This document shows, piece by piece, positions 25,854-36,300 of a stretch of DNA of 64,000 nt. How positions within the stretch are numbered: the stretch's first letter is position 1; every line of letters starts with the position of its first letter. Source of the stretch: Gaiellasilicea sp963811885. GTDB lineage: Bacteria > Actinomycetota > Thermoleophilia > Gaiellales > Gaiellaceae. The DNA is taken from contig CAWETB010000007.1 of NCBI GenBank assembly GCA_963811885.1, forward strand, positions 180,907 through 244,906, in the 5' to 3' direction. The notes beneath the pieces are model-generated. The model was given only the letters and a program-made list of their open reading frames with translations. It had not been told where the DNA came from and made no database searches. The position numbers were made by a program, and so were the translations under genes.

Positions 25854-27470
25854 ATGCGCAAGTGGCTCCCGCTGGTGATCCTCGCGTCGGCCCAGTTCAT
25901 CATGGTGCTGGACTCGAGCGTGATGAACGTCTCGATCTCGCAGATTGTGGCCGACTTGAACACGACGGTCACTGGCGTGCAGAGCGCGATCACGATGTAC
26001 ACGCTCGTGATGGCGGCGTTCATGCTCGTCGGCGCGAAGCTCGGCGACATCCTCGGTCGCGACCGGGCATTCGGACTTGGCCTGGCCGTGTACGGGCTGG
26101 GCTCGCTGATCACATCGCTCAGCCCGAACCTCACGGTGCTGCTGATCGGCTGGTCGGGGATCGAGGGGCTCGGCGCGGTGCTGGTGATCCCGGCGATCGC
26201 CGCGCTGACCGCCGCGAACTACCAGGGTAAGGATCGCGCGTTCGCCTACGGGATGATCGGCGGCGCCGCAGGTGCGGCGATTGCGGCGGGCCCGCTGATC
26301 GGCGGCTACGTGACGACGACCTGGAGTTGGCGGTACGTCTTCGTCGGCGAGGTCGTCGTGGTGATCGCGGTGCTCATCGTCCACCGGCGCATGAAGCGCG
26401 CGCCCAAGCCGGAGCAGGCGCCGAAGCTGGACTACGGCGGCGCGGCGCTCTCGGCGGTCGCGCTCGGAATGATCGTGTTCGGGATCCTGAAGAGCAGCAC
26501 CTGGGGTTGGATCAAGCCGATCGACGCGCCAACGATCGGCGGCCACGAGATCACGCCGCTGGGATTCTCCCTGGTGCCGTTTCTGATCCTGGGCGGCTTC
26601 GTCGTTCTCGGCTGCTTCCTTGCCTGGGAGGAGCGCCGCGAGCGGCTCGGCCGGAGCACGCTTCTCAATCGTGCGTTGCTGAAGATCGAGACGCTTCGCG
26701 GCGGGCTGACGTCGCTTTCCGCGCAGCAGCTGATCGTGATGGGCACGTTCTTCGTCCTGCCGGTGTATCTCCAGGTGGTGCTCGGCTTCGACGCGTTTGA
26801 GACGGGCAAGCGGCTCTTCCCGATGTCGATCTCGATGCTGGCCGCTGCGCTCCTCGGGCCGAGGGTCGCAGTGCGGTTCGGGCCGCGGGCCGTCGTCCAG
26901 GTCGGCCTCGGCGCAATGGCGATTGCTTCGCTTGTGCTCGTCGCGACGATCGACGTGACCCTGAACGGGACGGCCTTCGCCGTGTCGCTCGTCTTCTTCG
27001 GGATCGGCGCCGGGCTCCTCATGTCGCAGCTCGGCAACGTGATCATGTCGTCCGTCCCTCCGGAGGAGACGAATGAGGCGGGTGGACTGCAGGGGACTGC
27101 GCAGAACCTGGGCGCGTCCCTTGGCACGGCGCTGATCGGCTCGGTGCTGCTGCTCGGGCTGCTGAACGGGTTCAACTCGCGGATCCAGGAGAACCCGGCC
27201 GTGCCTGCCGACGTGAAGGCGCAGGTGGCGGCCGCCACCGAGGAAGGCATCGCCATCGTCACGACCGAGCAGGCGCACCAGGCGCTACTCGACGCCGGAC
27301 TGGCCCCAGCCGAGGCAGACGCCGTCACAGCCGACTACGGCGACGCCCAGCTCGACGCGCTGCAGACGTCGATGCTCGCAGTCGCGTTCCTCGCGGTGCT
27401 CTCGTTCTGGTTCACGCGGCGGTTACCCGGAAGGGCGCCGAGACCGGCCGGCGGTGAGCAGACGGCGTAG
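25854..27470 (+). CDS. MFS transporter, DHA2 (14-helix) drug-exporter type
   Basis: 538 aa, intact. Motif A-like GAKLGDILGRDRAF between helices 2 and 3, D in helix 1 (MVLDSSVMNVSI) and WSWRYVFVGEV before helix 6 are typical of EmrB/QacA-like proton-driven exporters. Fourteen helices, with a cytoplasmic loop at about 180-200. Substrate unknown. GC and codon use are a little more relaxed than its neighbours. Confidence 0.9.
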   Translation: MRKWLPLVILASAQFIMVLDSSVMNVSISQIVADLNTTVTGVQSAITMYTLVMAAFMLVGAKLGDILGRDRAFGLGLAVYGLGSLITSLSPNLTVLLIGWSGIEGLGAVLVIPAIAALTAANYQGKDRAFAYGMIGGAAGAAIAAGPLIGGYVTTTWSWRYVFVGEVVVVIAVLIVHRRMKRAPKPEQAPKLDYGGAALSAVALGMIVFGILKSSTWGWIKPIDAPTIGGHEITPLGFSLVPFLILGGFVVLGCFLAWEERRERLGRSTLLNRALLKIETLRGGLTSLSAQQLIVMGTFFVLPVYLQVVLGFDAFETGKRLFPMSISMLAAALLGPRVAVRFGPRAVVQVGLGAMAIASLVLVATIDVTLNGTAFAVSLVFFGIGAGLLMSQLGNVIMSSVPPEETNEAGGLQGTAQNLGASLGTALIGSVLLLGLLNGFNSRIQENPAVPADVKAQVAAATEEGIAIVTTEQAHQALLDAGLAPAEADAVTADYGDAQLDALQTSMLAVAFLAVLSFWFTRRLPGRAPRPAGGEQTA

Positions 27471-27475
27471 GGGCT

Positions 27476-28273
27476 CTAGCCCAGCTCGTCGATCAGGTCT
27501 GCGATCGAGTCGACGATGCGCGAGGGCCGGAACGGGAACCGCTCGGCTTCAGGCCTGGAGGTGATCCCGGTCAGGACGAGGACGGTGTGCATGCCCGCCT
27601 CGAGTCCGGAGATGACGTCGGTGTCCATCCGGTCGCCGACCATGGCGGCCGTCTCCGAGTGGGCGTCGATCGCGTTCAGCGCGGAGCGCATCATCAGCGG
27701 GTTCGGCTTGCCGACGAAGTAGGGATCGACGCCGGTCGCGCGGCTGATCAGCGCGGCGACCGAGCCGGTCGCCGGCAGCGGCCCGTCGGGCGTCGGCCCC
27801 GTCGGGTCCGGGTTGGTGGCGATGAATCGTGCGCCCAGGGCGATGAGGCGGATCGCCTGCGCGATCCGCTCGAAGCTGTACGTCCGGGTCTCGCCGAGGA
27901 CCACGTAGTCGGGATCGCGCTCCGTCAGCGTGTAGCCGGCGTCGTGGAGCGCGGTCGTCAGGCCCGCCTCGCCGATCGTGAACGCGGTGCCGCCGGGCCG
28001 CTGGCCGGCCAGGAAGTTCGCCGTGGCCAGCGCCGACGTCCAGATCGCCTCCTCGGGCACGTCGAGCCCGATCGCGTGTAGCCGCGCGGCCAGGTCGCGC
28101 CGCGTGTACATCGAGTTGTTCGTCAGGACGAGGAAGGGCAGGCCCTTCTCCCGCAACCGCTCGAGGAAGCGGGCGGCGCCGGGAATCGCGTTCTGCTCGT
28201 GCACGAGCACGCCGTCCATGTCCATGAGCCATGAACGAATCTCGCGCCGCTTCACCGTTTCCTCATCAGGCAC
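27476..28273 (-). CDS. HAD-IIA family phosphatase (NagD-like)
   Basis: 265 aa. HAD motif I WLMDMDGVLVHE, motif II VLTNNS, motif III Lys in GKPNPLMM and motif IV MVGDRMDTD are all present, with the C2 cap between II and III. Hydrolyses small phosphates such as nucleotides or sugar phosphates (NagD, 2-phosphoglycolate type). Convergent with the MFS gene, 5 bases apart; GGGCTCTAGCCC between them could form a small hairpin. Confidence 0.9.
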   Translation of the reverse strand: MPDEETVKRREIRSWLMDMDGVLVHEQNAIPGAARFLERLREKGLPFLVLTNNSMYTRRDLAARLHAIGLDVPEEAIWTSALATANFLAGQRPGGTAFTIGEAGLTTALHDAGYTLTERDPDYVVLGETRTYSFERIAQAIRLIALGARFIATNPDPTGPTPDGPLPATGSVAALISRATGVDPYFVGKPNPLMMRSALNAIDAHSETAAMVGDRMDTDVISGLEAGMHTVLVLTGITSRPEAERFPFRPSRIVDSIADLIDELG

Positions 28274-28285
28274 CGCTCAGTGAGG

Positions 28286-29515
28286 CTACGCGATCCGGCT
28301 GCGCAGCTCCCCGACGAGTGCGCGATGCCGCGCGGTCCGTGGCAGGACGATCTTCGTCGCGCCGAGGAACGCCGCGTGCGCGCGCAGGGCTGCCGCGAGC
28401 TCGTCGACGAAGCCGGGCTCGGCGAGCGGGTCGAAGCCGTCCTCCCACCAGAGGCCGAGGATACGGAGCGTGCCCGTCTTGCGCTCGATCCGCGGCTCGA
28501 TCCGCCCGACGAAACGCTCGCCCCAGAGCAGCGGCAGCACGTAGTAGCCCCAGCGCCGCTTCGCCGCCGGGACGTAGACCTCCCAGACGTAGTCGAAGTC
28601 CCACAGGCTGCGCAGGAGCTCGCGGTCCCAGACGAGCGGGTCGAGCGGCGCGAGGAATGCGACGCCGGGCTCGGCGAGCTCGTCCGCCTCCGCCAGCATC
28701 GGCGCCTCCTCGGCCAGGATCAGCCGATCGCCCTTGACGTCCTCGACGGACACCGGCAGCAGGAGGCCCTCGGCGATCAGCTCGTCGCGGAAGCGGTACC
28801 GCTCGGCCGCTGTCGGCGCGGTGCCGATCCAGACCTCCTGGTTCCCGCCGCGCATCCCGAGCAGGCCGTGGGCGCGGTAGCGCGACAGGAGCTTGTGCCG
28901 GCGCTGCTCGTCCTCCGTCCGCCGCTCCGCGAGCAGCTCGGCCGGGAAGAGCCGCTCCGAGAGGTCGTACAGCCGGCGGTTGCCGTCGCGGCGGGAGATC
29001 GCGAGGACACCGGAGAGGGAAAGCGCCTCGAGGATCGCGCGCACCTGGTTCGTCGGGCGCCAGTACCAGTCGATCGAGGCGCGCGGCTCGACGTCGGTGG
29101 AGGACAGCGTCCCCTCCTGCCGGATCCGGTCGAGCAGCTCCTCCACCAGCTCGGCGTGGTCGTCCATCTTCCCGTAGCCGTTCGACGCCTGATACCGGTC
29201 CCAGCCGATCCGGTAGTAGGGGAGCTCCGCGGTGGGCAGCAGCGAGAGGCCCTTGTTGTAGGCCTCGTACAGCCAGCGGTCGCGATAGAGGAGGTCGTCG
29301 GTCCAGGCGCGGGCGTAGCCCTCGATGCGCGCGGCGAGCACGAGATCGTGGTTGCGCCCGGTGACGTCGAGCGGATCGAACTGGAGCGAGCCGAGCCGCT
29401 CGACGACGACCTTGACCGACGCCGGGTCGGCGGGCAGCGACCGGGGCGGCGCCAGCAGGTGGCGGCGAACGAGGAAGCGGCGGGCGGCGGCGCGGTCGAC
29501 GGTCGTTTCGGCCAT
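28286..29515 (-). CDS. YcaQ/AlkX-type winged-helix DNA glycosylase
   Basis: 409 aa, HTH_42 (DUF1006) family. Contains the Q-phi-D catalytic segment LGSLQFDPLDV and the surrounding RNHDLVL and WLYEAYNKGLSL blocks. YcaQ removes alkylated purines and unhooks interstrand crosslinks; the Streptomyces relative AlkZ uses QxQ and protects against azinomycin. The QFD form here fits YcaQ-like housekeeping repair. Intact frame. Probably co-transcribed with the HAD phosphatase 12 bases downstream. Confidence 0.85.
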   Translation of the reverse strand: MAETTVDRAAARRFLVRRHLLAPPRSLPADPASVKVVVERLGSLQFDPLDVTGRNHDLVLAARIEGYARAWTDDLLYRDRWLYEAYNKGLSLLPTAELPYYRIGWDRYQASNGYGKMDDHAELVEELLDRIRQEGTLSSTDVEPRASIDWYWRPTNQVRAILEALSLSGVLAISRRDGNRRLYDLSERLFPAELLAERRTEDEQRRHKLLSRYRAHGLLGMRGGNQEVWIGTAPTAAERYRFRDELIAEGLLLPVSVEDVKGDRLILAEEAPMLAEADELAEPGVAFLAPLDPLVWDRELLRSLWDFDYVWEVYVPAAKRRWGYYVLPLLWGERFVGRIEPRIERKTGTLRILGLWWEDGFDPLAEPGFVDELAAALRAHAAFLGATKIVLPRTARHRALVGELRSRIA

Positions 29516-29534
29516 CGCCGGATCGTACGCGGCT

Positions 29535-29551
29535 TCATCCGCATCGCATGA
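29535..29551. promoter_or_regulatory. Weak motif B element TCATCC-GCATC-GCATGA
   Basis: Inverted repeat with one arm mismatch, in the divergent gap between the YcaQ gene (20 bases away) and the ClC gene (82 bases away). It resembles the stronger TCATCC-N5-GGATGA sites at 36230 and 46053. Confidence 0.3.
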
Positions 29552-29632
29552 TGTTCAGCGGCGGCCAACAGGCGTAGCTTCTTGCTGTGATCGCGGGCAC
29601 CCTCCAGTGCGGCTATTGAGGACGGTCCTGCG

Positions 29633-30999
29633 ATGAGCTCCAATCCCACACCACCGCCTGGAGCTTCTCCCGATCCGGCGGAGCTCCTCAGGAGTCGCAG
29701 CTACCTCGCGCTCCTGGTCTTCGGCGCTGCGATCGGCGTGCCGGTAGCGACAGCTGCGTACTTCTTCCTCAAGGGGGTCGACGAGGCTCAGCACTACCTC
29801 TACACGACACTTCCGGGGGAGCTGGGATTCGATGGTGCGCCGACGTGGTGGCCGCTGCCGCTGCTCGCGCTGAGCGGGTTGATCGTGGCTGCTCGCAATC
29901 CGCTACCTGCCGGGAACGGGCGGTCACTCGCCCGCGGACGGATTCAAATCATCCGGGCCGGTTCCACCGATCGAGCTGCCGGGCATCGTCATCGCGGCCT
30001 TCGCCACGCTCAGCCTCGGGGCGGTGCTCGGGCCCGAGGCCCCGCTGATCGCCATCGGCAGCGGCCTCGGCGTGCTGGCGGTGCACCTGATCAAGCGAGA
30101 CGCCCCCGCTCAGGCGAGCATGGTGATCGGGGCCGCGGGGAGTTTCGCGGCCATCAGCACGCTGTTGGGGTCGCCGATCGTCGGAGCGTTTCTGATGATG
30201 GAAGTGTCCGGGCTCGGCGGCGCCATGCTGGGAGTCGTGCTGGTCCCGGGTCTGCTCGCCGCCGGCGTCGGCTCGCTCATCTTCGTCGGGCTGGACTCGT
30301 GGACCGGCTTCGGGACGTTTTCGCTCGCCGTCCCGAACATTCCGCCCGTCGGCTCGCCCGACGGCGCCCAGTTCCTCTGGGCGCTCGCGATCGGCGTCGC
30401 CGCAGCCGTGCTGGCGCATTGCGATCCGCACCCTCGCCCTCCTGCTCAGGCCCATCGTCGAACGCCGGATGCTGCTCCTCACACCAGTTGTCGGGCTCGC
30501 GGTCGGGGGGCTGGCGATCGCCTTCGCCGAGGGATCGGACAGGAGCTCCTCGGAGGTGCTCTTCTCCGGCCAGGACGCGCTTCCGGCGCTGATCGAAAAC
30601 GCCGAGAGCTGGACAGTCGGGGCACTCGTGCTGCTGATCGTGTGCAAGGGCCTCGCCTATAGCGCCTGCTTGAGCAGCTTCCGTGGTGGCCCCATCTTCC
30701 CGGCCCTGTTCATCGGCGCAGCGGTCGGAATCGCCCTGTCGCACCTTCCTGGGTTGCCGATGATCACAGGCGTAGCGATGGGAGTCGGGGCGATGACCGT
30801 GGCCATGCTCGGTCTGCCGCTGACCTCGGTCTTGCTCGTCACGGTGCTTCTCCCGGCCGACGGCCTCGCGCTGACGCCGCTCGTGATCGTCGCCGTCGCG
30901 GTTTCCTACGTCGCCTCGGCACGGTTCGCGCCGGCCCTCGCATGGGCCGGGACGAGGACGCAGCTCGGCGCCTCGGCCGTAGTGGCCCGCGTCAGGTGA
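29633..30999 (+). CDS. ClC-family chloride channel or H+/Cl- antiporter (two frameshifts)
   Basis: Start ATG 29633. The frame breaks near 29894 (extra base in ggctGctcg) and 30418 (extra C in gcgCattg). Corrected length 454 aa. Selectivity and gating segments: RYLPGTGGHSPADG, GAVLGPEAPLIAIGSG with the external-gate glutamate (canonical GREGP reads GPEAP), and RGGPIFPALFIG (GGxFxP). The retained Glu suggests the exchanger mechanism. Ends overlapping the convergent GAP gene by 8 bases. Confidence 0.85.
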
Positions 31000-31684
31000 G
31001 CAGAACGCTGACCGCGTCGAGGACGAGGAGCGCGGCGAGGATCAGGAGTGCGTAGAAGGTGACCTGCGGCTGGCGGCGAGCGACTTCACCCTGCGCGCCC
31101 TCCATGAGTGCGATGACGCGCTTGCCGATGAACAGGAACACGAGCAAGGGCCCCAGACGAGCGCGGTCGCGAGCGTGACGTACACAGCGACAAGCGCCGT
31201 CTGGTCAGCGTCTCCGAGGCCTGCACGTGACGATCGTCGCCGCGGCCAGGCAGGTCAGTACAAGCCGCTTCGGGCCACCGATCCCGAGCAGGAATCCGGC
31301 GACGGCAGTCGTGAGGACGCGCAACCGGCTGAGTCGTTCGACCAGCGCCTGCGTCCGCTCCTTCGAGCGTTCGTGCGCGGTTGCGCTGTCACTCGTCGCC
31401 GCTGGTCTCCGGTGAACAACGACGGCTAGGGAGATCAGCACGAGCGCGAGCGCGACCTCCAGCGCGGCCCGGAGATCGGGGTGGCTCGCGCTCGAACCCG
31501 TAACGGCGATGCCGAAGATCACGAGCACGGAGCACGTCAGGATCTGCGCTCCGACGAAACCGGCACCGAAGCCAAGCGCCTTCAGCCGTCCGGATGGCAT
31601 CACCGCCAGCGTCGCGGCGAACGCAACCGCGCTGAGACCCGCCACGAGGCCGTAGAGGACCACTTGAATCGAGGCGTGAAGCAT
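30992..31684 (-). CDS. GAP/Sap-family integral membrane protein (two compensating frameshifts)
   Basis: Six-helix protein of the LysE-related GAP family, named for mycobacterial Gap and Sap, which help move glycolipids to the surface. N-terminal half in one frame (VVLYGLVAGLSAVAFAATL through LLGIGGPKRLVLTCLAAATI). An extra base near 31228 and a missing base near 31150 then join GDADQTALVAVYVTLATALVWGP and LLVFLFIGKRVIALMEGAQG. The total is 231 codons. Function in this organism unknown. Confidence 0.7.
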
Positions 31685-31724
31685 CCGGAGGGCCGCACGT
31701 TACGCCAGCGGGTACGGTGGCTCC

Positions 31725-32048
31725 ATGGCCGAAGTGGTCGAGACACACGACCTCACGACGCCTGCACAGGACGGCTGGGCGGTGGACTACCGAATCCGCC
31801 GCGACGACGGCGAGGAGCTTCACGCCGAGGTCCGTTGCTGGGAGAAGGCGCACGCCGCCGCCGAACGAGCAGCGAACGCCGACGCTCTCGCGGCGATCGC
31901 TGACCGGGGCAGCACCGCTGCGCTCGAGTACGCGGAGCTGGTGGACTCCCCGGCGACACGTGGCGCGGTGCTGATCTCGATCTGGTTCGACCCCGCCGAC
32001 GAGGGCAAGCTGCGCCGCCGGGTCAGCTACGAGCGCACGCCCGCGTAG
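31725..32048 (+). CDS. Hypothetical soluble protein
   Basis: 107 aa from ATG 31725. Acidic and Ala-rich, with a central helix (KAHAAAERAANADALAAIA) and a hydrophobic strand (GAVLISIWFDPADEG). No signal or membrane segment and no recognised domain. Lies between two minus-strand genes, 27 bases before the sulfatase end. Confidence 0.65.
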   Translation: MAEVVETHDLTTPAQDGWAVDYRIRRDDGEELHAEVRCWEKAHAAAERAANADALAAIADRGSTAALEYAELVDSPATRGAVLISIWFDPADEGKLRRRVSYERTPA

Positions 32049-32075
32049 AGTGCTCAGGCACGCCGCGATCCCGCG

Positions 32076-34443
32076 TTACTGCCGGGCCATCGCGACGCGG
32101 AGCAGCTCCTCCGGCCCGATCAGGTGGTCGGTGTCCTCGGCGGCGGCGTCGACGTCGATCTGCACCCACCGGACGTCGCCCGTGAACTCGCTGTCCTTCG
32201 GCGCCGTAGTCGTCGCTGACGGGCGTCGCCGTGTCGCTGCCGACGTCGGTCGTCTCGTCGGCCGAGAAGAGCATCGGAACCGTTCCGTCGACGCGCCCCT
32301 CGCCGACCTGCTCGCCGTCGACGTAGAGCTTCACGTCGCCGCCCTTCCCGAGCCCGCCGCCGTCGTAGGTGAACTCCATCCGCACCTGGTGCTCGCCGGC
32401 GGGGATCGGGCTCTCGCCGTAGACCTTGAACCGCTGCAGGCCGAAGAGGTTGTAGCAATACGCCGGCTTCCCGTCGTTCGCGTAGAGCGCGAAGCCGCCG
32501 AAGGCGCCGCCCTGGGAGATGATCACGCCGTCGGCGCCCCCCTCGGGGACGTCGATCAGCGCCGTGATCGCGTGCGACTTGTTCTTGATCACGACGACGG
32601 AATTCTCGGACAGGCGCCCCATCCGGCCGAAGAGGAGCTGCGAGGTGCCGCGGACGAGCTGCGGCCGCCCGGCGAGCTCCGGGTTGAAGCGCTCGAAGCG
32701 CCGGTCGTCGAGCGGCAGGACGTTGTACTTCCCGGCCTCGATCAGGAAGAGCCGCTGGAGGTCGCGCAGCCTGTCGGGCTGCTCGTCGGCGAGGTCGCGG
32801 GCCTGCGTCCAGTCGTCGGGGCTGTACAGCTCCCACACGTCGTCGTCGAAGGTGGGCATCTCGGCAGCGACCCACGGGATGCTGTGCCGCGTCACCGCGG
32901 TCCAGCCCTCGTGGTAGATGCCGCGGTTGCAGAACATCTCGAAGTACTGCGTCGTGTGCCGGTCGGCGGCATCCGCGTCGTCGAAGGTGTACGCCATCGA
33001 GACGCCGTGCAGCGGCTGCTGCTGGACGCCGTTGACGCTCAGCGGCTCGGGGAGCTGCGCGACGTCGAGCACCGTGGCAGCGACGTCGATCACGTGGTGG
33101 AACTGCGAGCCGGACCTCGCCCCTCGCCTTGATCCCGGCCGGCCAGTGCACGATCGTCCCGTTGCGCGTGCCGCCCCAGTGCGACGCGATCTGCTTCGTC
33201 CACTGGTACGGCGTGTCCATCGCATGCGCCCAGCCGACGGCGTAGTGGTTGTAGGCGGTCGGCGTGCCGAACTCGTCGATCTTGGAGACCATGAACTCGG
33301 TCGTCTCGAGCCCGACCGCCCCGTTCAGGACGACGAGCTCGTTGAAGCAGCCGGTCGGCGTGCCCTCGGCGGAGGCGCCGTTGTCGCCGATGATGTAGTA
33401 GACGAGCGTGTTCTCGAGGATCCCGAGCTCGTCCAGCGAGTCGATCAGCCGGCCGACGTGGTGGTCGGTGTGCTCGAGGAAGCCCGCGTAGACCTCCATC
33501 TGGCGCGCGAGCACCGGCTTCAGGTCGTCCGGCATGTCGTCCCAGGCGGGGATCTCCTCCGGGCGCTCGCGTCAGCTCCGCGTCGGCCGGGATCACGCCG
33601 AGCTCCTTCTGCCGGGCCAGCGTCCGCTCTCGAAGCGCGTCCCAGCCGTCGTCGAACTGGCCCTTGTACTTGTCCGACCACTCCGTCGGCACGTGATGCG
33701 GCGCATGCGTCGCGCCGGGCGCGTAGTAGACGAAGAACGGCTTGTCCGCCATCAGCGCCTTCTGCTGCTTGATCCAGTCGATCGCCTGGTCGGTCATGTC
33801 CTCGGTGAAGTGGTAGCCCTCCTCCGCCGTCTTGGGCTGCTCGATCGGCGACCGTGTCGCGGTAGATCGCGGGCGCGTACTGGTTCGTCTCACCGCCGAT
33901 GAAGCCGTAGAAGTGCTCGAAGCCCGAGCCCGTCGGCCACGCGCTGAACGGCCCCATCGGGCTCGTCTCCCAGACGGGCACCTCGTGGCACTTGCCGAAC
34001 TGTGCGGTCGAGTAGCCGTTCAGCTTCAGCGTCTCGGCGAGCGGCGCGCACGTGTTCGGGCGGATCGAGTTGTAGCCGGGCGCCGACGTCGCGATCTCGG
34101 TGATCCCGCCCATGCCGACCGCGTGGTGGTTCCGTCCGGTCAGCAGCGCCTGGCGCGTCGGCGAGCAGAGCGCCGTCGTGTGGAAGCGGTTGTACTTGAG
34201 GCCGTCGGCGGCGAGCCGCTCGGCGGTCGGCGTGTCGACCGGGCCGCCGAATGCGCTCGACGCGGCGAAGCCGGTGTCGTCGATCAGCACGATCAGGACG
34301 TTCGGCGCGCCCTCGGGCGGCCGCAGCGGCTCGATCGGCGGGAAGGACGTCGCGGGATCCTTCGCGTCGTACGTGGTCAGCCCGACCGGCGTCCTGTCCG
34401 GAATCGGCAGGACGTCGCGTCGCAGCTGCGGGCCTTCGGTCAT
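32076..34443 (-). CDS. Large arylsulfatase, type I (formylglycine-dependent; four frameshifts)
   Basis: Corrected length 787 aa, typical of the long actinobacterial/alpha-proteobacterial arylsulfatase clade. N-terminal VLIVLIDDTGFA (metal Asp pair) and the sulfatase signature C-S-P-T-R (TTALCSPTRQALLTGRNHH), whose Cys becomes formylglycine. Later come GATHAPHH, IIGDNG and KQIASHWGGTRNGTIVHWP, then a C-terminal beta-sandwich. No signal peptide is visible. Extra single bases lie near 33868, 33568, 33118 and 32213. Needs a formylglycine-generating enzyme, which is encoded at 58994. A motif B element lies 60 bases upstream. Confidence 0.88.
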
Positions 34444-34502
34444 CGGAGCCTCCTGCGTCGTGGCGCGTACTGGAGATCGTCCCGGCTTCGCGGCCGCGCC
34501 TC

Positions 34503-34521
34503 ATCGCCCAGAGGGGATGAT
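34503..34521. promoter_or_regulatory. Motif B element between sulfatase and NfeD-like genes
   Basis: On the minus strand reads ATCATCC-CCTCT-GGGCGAT, two mismatches from a perfect repeat and with the same left arm and spacer as the cydA site at 49116. It lies 60 bases before the sulfatase start and 23 bases before the NfeD-like ATG 34544. Confidence 0.5.
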
Positions 34522-34543
34522 GTGCCGGCGACAGCGGCGGCGG

Positions 34544-34898
34544 ATGATCGAGGCGTCGATGTTCCTCGCCCTCGCCCTGGTGCTCTTCCTCATCCTGCCC
34601 GACCCGTGGAACGTCGTCGGCGGGGTCCTGAGCCTCGCGTGCGGCGTCGTCGAGATCACGTACTGGCAGCGGCGGATGAAGCGCGTCAAGGTGGCGACGG
34701 GGGTCGAGAACCTGATCGGAGCGACGGCGAGGTGACGCGCGCCGCTGGCGCCCGGTGGGCCAGATCCGCGTGCTCGGCGAGCTCTGGGAGGCGCGCTCGA
34801 GCTCCGAGCTCCCTGCCGGGACGACGGTGCGCGTCGTCGCGCTCGACGGGCTCACGCTCGACGTCGAGCCCGTCGACCCGTCACCGAACGGGGACTGA
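34544..34898 (+). CDS. Short NfeD-like membrane protein with OB domain (one frameshift)
   Basis: 117 aa after removing one extra G near 34730 (gcgagGtgacg), which otherwise makes an early TGA. Two membrane helices (FLALALVLFLILPDP, VVGGVLSLACGVVEI), then a small OB-fold domain (GVENLIGATA, VGQIRVLGELWEARS). This is the short NfeD form, which lacks the protease and often partners stomatin-like proteins in membrane organisation. ATG 34544 preferred because the regulatory repeat covers the two ATGs at 34517 and 34520. Confidence 0.72.
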
Positions 34899-34901
34899 GC
34901 G

Positions 34902-36204
34902 CTAGAGCGCCGGCGCTCCGCCGAGGCCCTGGCGGTCGGCTGCTTCGGCACGGTCGAGATCGGGAGACGAGGCAAGCGCGAGAGCCACCGCGGCGTCGAG
35001 GCGGCCAAGCTCGTCCTGCGACCGCAGCCCGGTACTCGGGCAGCACGGCGCCGTGCAGCTCCTCCAGCATCGCGCGCAGCCGCCGCGCCACCTGCACCGA
35101 CGAGGCGCCGTACGCGCGGATCTCGGTCACGCCGAGGGCGAGGTACTCCTCCCAGCCGCGCACGGCGACGAGGACGCGTCCCGTCCCGGCTCTCGGCGGC
35201 GGCTGCGGAGCGGAAGTCGGTCGACCCGATCCGGTGCAGCAGGTCGCCGAGGTGGTTGATCACCTGGACCGCGGTCGTCGGGTCGTTGACCGCCGGCGAG
35301 AGCGCCTTGATCGCGATGTCGACCATGATCCGGACGGCGAAGGCCGGGATCCTGCTCGATCGTCCGCTCGACGCCGAGGACGACCAGTCTTGCGAAGCCG
35401 GCGCTCGTCCCCGTCGCCGCCGGGCTCGCCGCCGTAGACGCGGATCACCGCCGCTCCGGCAGGGACGAAGTCTCCGGCCGCGTGGCTGAGCACGACGCGT
35501 GCAGCGACGCTCCTGCGCGTAGCGGACCAGAGCCGAGGCCTCGATCGCCTGGATCGAGCCGGCCGTCCGCGGTGCGCACGACCAGCGTCGGCTCGCCGGG
35601 GAGCTCCAGCGGCCCGTGGACGATCTCGGGCGCGTCGGGCCGGCTCGTCGCGCGGACGGCGGAGTCGAACGCGCTCCTGCCCGCGGCGGCGGCGATGGCC
35701 GCGACGGCGACCGGCCGCAGCCGGTGGACGAACCGGTCGAGAAAGAACAGGAAGAGGAAGAGGTCTGCAGCCATCAGGACGCCGGTCACGGTGACGCCGA
35801 GGTGCGGGACGGAGTTCTCCTCGACACCGGCCAGCAGCGTGAACGAGAACGTGAAGGTCCCGACCAGCATCGCGAGCAGGACGTGCAGCACCCGGTCCCG
35901 GTACCAGAGGCGCATGTAGCGGGCCGAGAAGGTGATCGTCGCCATCTGGACGACGAGGACGCTGACCGTGACGACGAAGCCGGTCAGCGCCGCCGTCGAC
36001 CCGACGATCGCCGCCAGCAGCGAGGTGGCGGTCGAGGCCGAGTACTCCAGGGAGGTCGGGACCGTGACCCACCGGGCGAGCGACAGGCTCGAGCAGCGCA
36101 AGCAGGACGCCCGCGATGCCGCCCAGCAGCGGGAGGAACCAGAGGCTCCCCTTCAGATACTGGCGCGTCTTGAAGTCGAGCGCCCACACGGCACTGCGTG
36201 TCAT
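34902..36204 (-). CDS. DUF2254 membrane protein (seven frameshifts)
   Basis: Start ATG 36204 (LDFKTRQYLKGSLWFLPLLGG). Segments in successive frames give the DUF2254 order: membrane helices (TGFVVTVSVLVVQMATITFS, YRDRVLHVLLAMLVGTFTF), then soluble parts DFVPAGAAVIRVYGG, FAVRIMVDIAIKALSPAVN, DPTTAVQVINHLGDLL and LPEYRAAVAG, then the end GGAPAL. Single extra bases are inferred near 36095, 35557, 35512, 35392, 35347, 35180 and 35018. Removing seven gives exactly 432 codons. This is the densest frameshift cluster in the window. Function unknown. Confidence 0.78.
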
Positions 36205-36229
36205 ACAGCGCGCGAGCGGTTCGCGCGCA

Positions 36230-36246
36230 TCATCCCGCCTGGATGA
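36230..36246. promoter_or_regulatory. Motif B element TCATCC-CGCCT-GGATGA before zwf
   Basis: Perfect 6-5-6 inverted repeat, its end 55 bases before the zwf ATG. Core and spacer are identical to the site before ndh at 46053. Confidence 0.7.
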
Positions 36247-36300
36247 CGTTTCGGTGGAACCTCGGTTCTAGTGTCGAGCCACCGATCTCGGAGGTGGGAC

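Noticed and set aside
21503..36204. Interpretation of the broken genes as pseudogenes
   Set aside because: Motifs downstream of every break are intact, corrected lengths are whole codons, almost all changes are +1, and unrelated functions are hit alike. Decay would not look so uniform.
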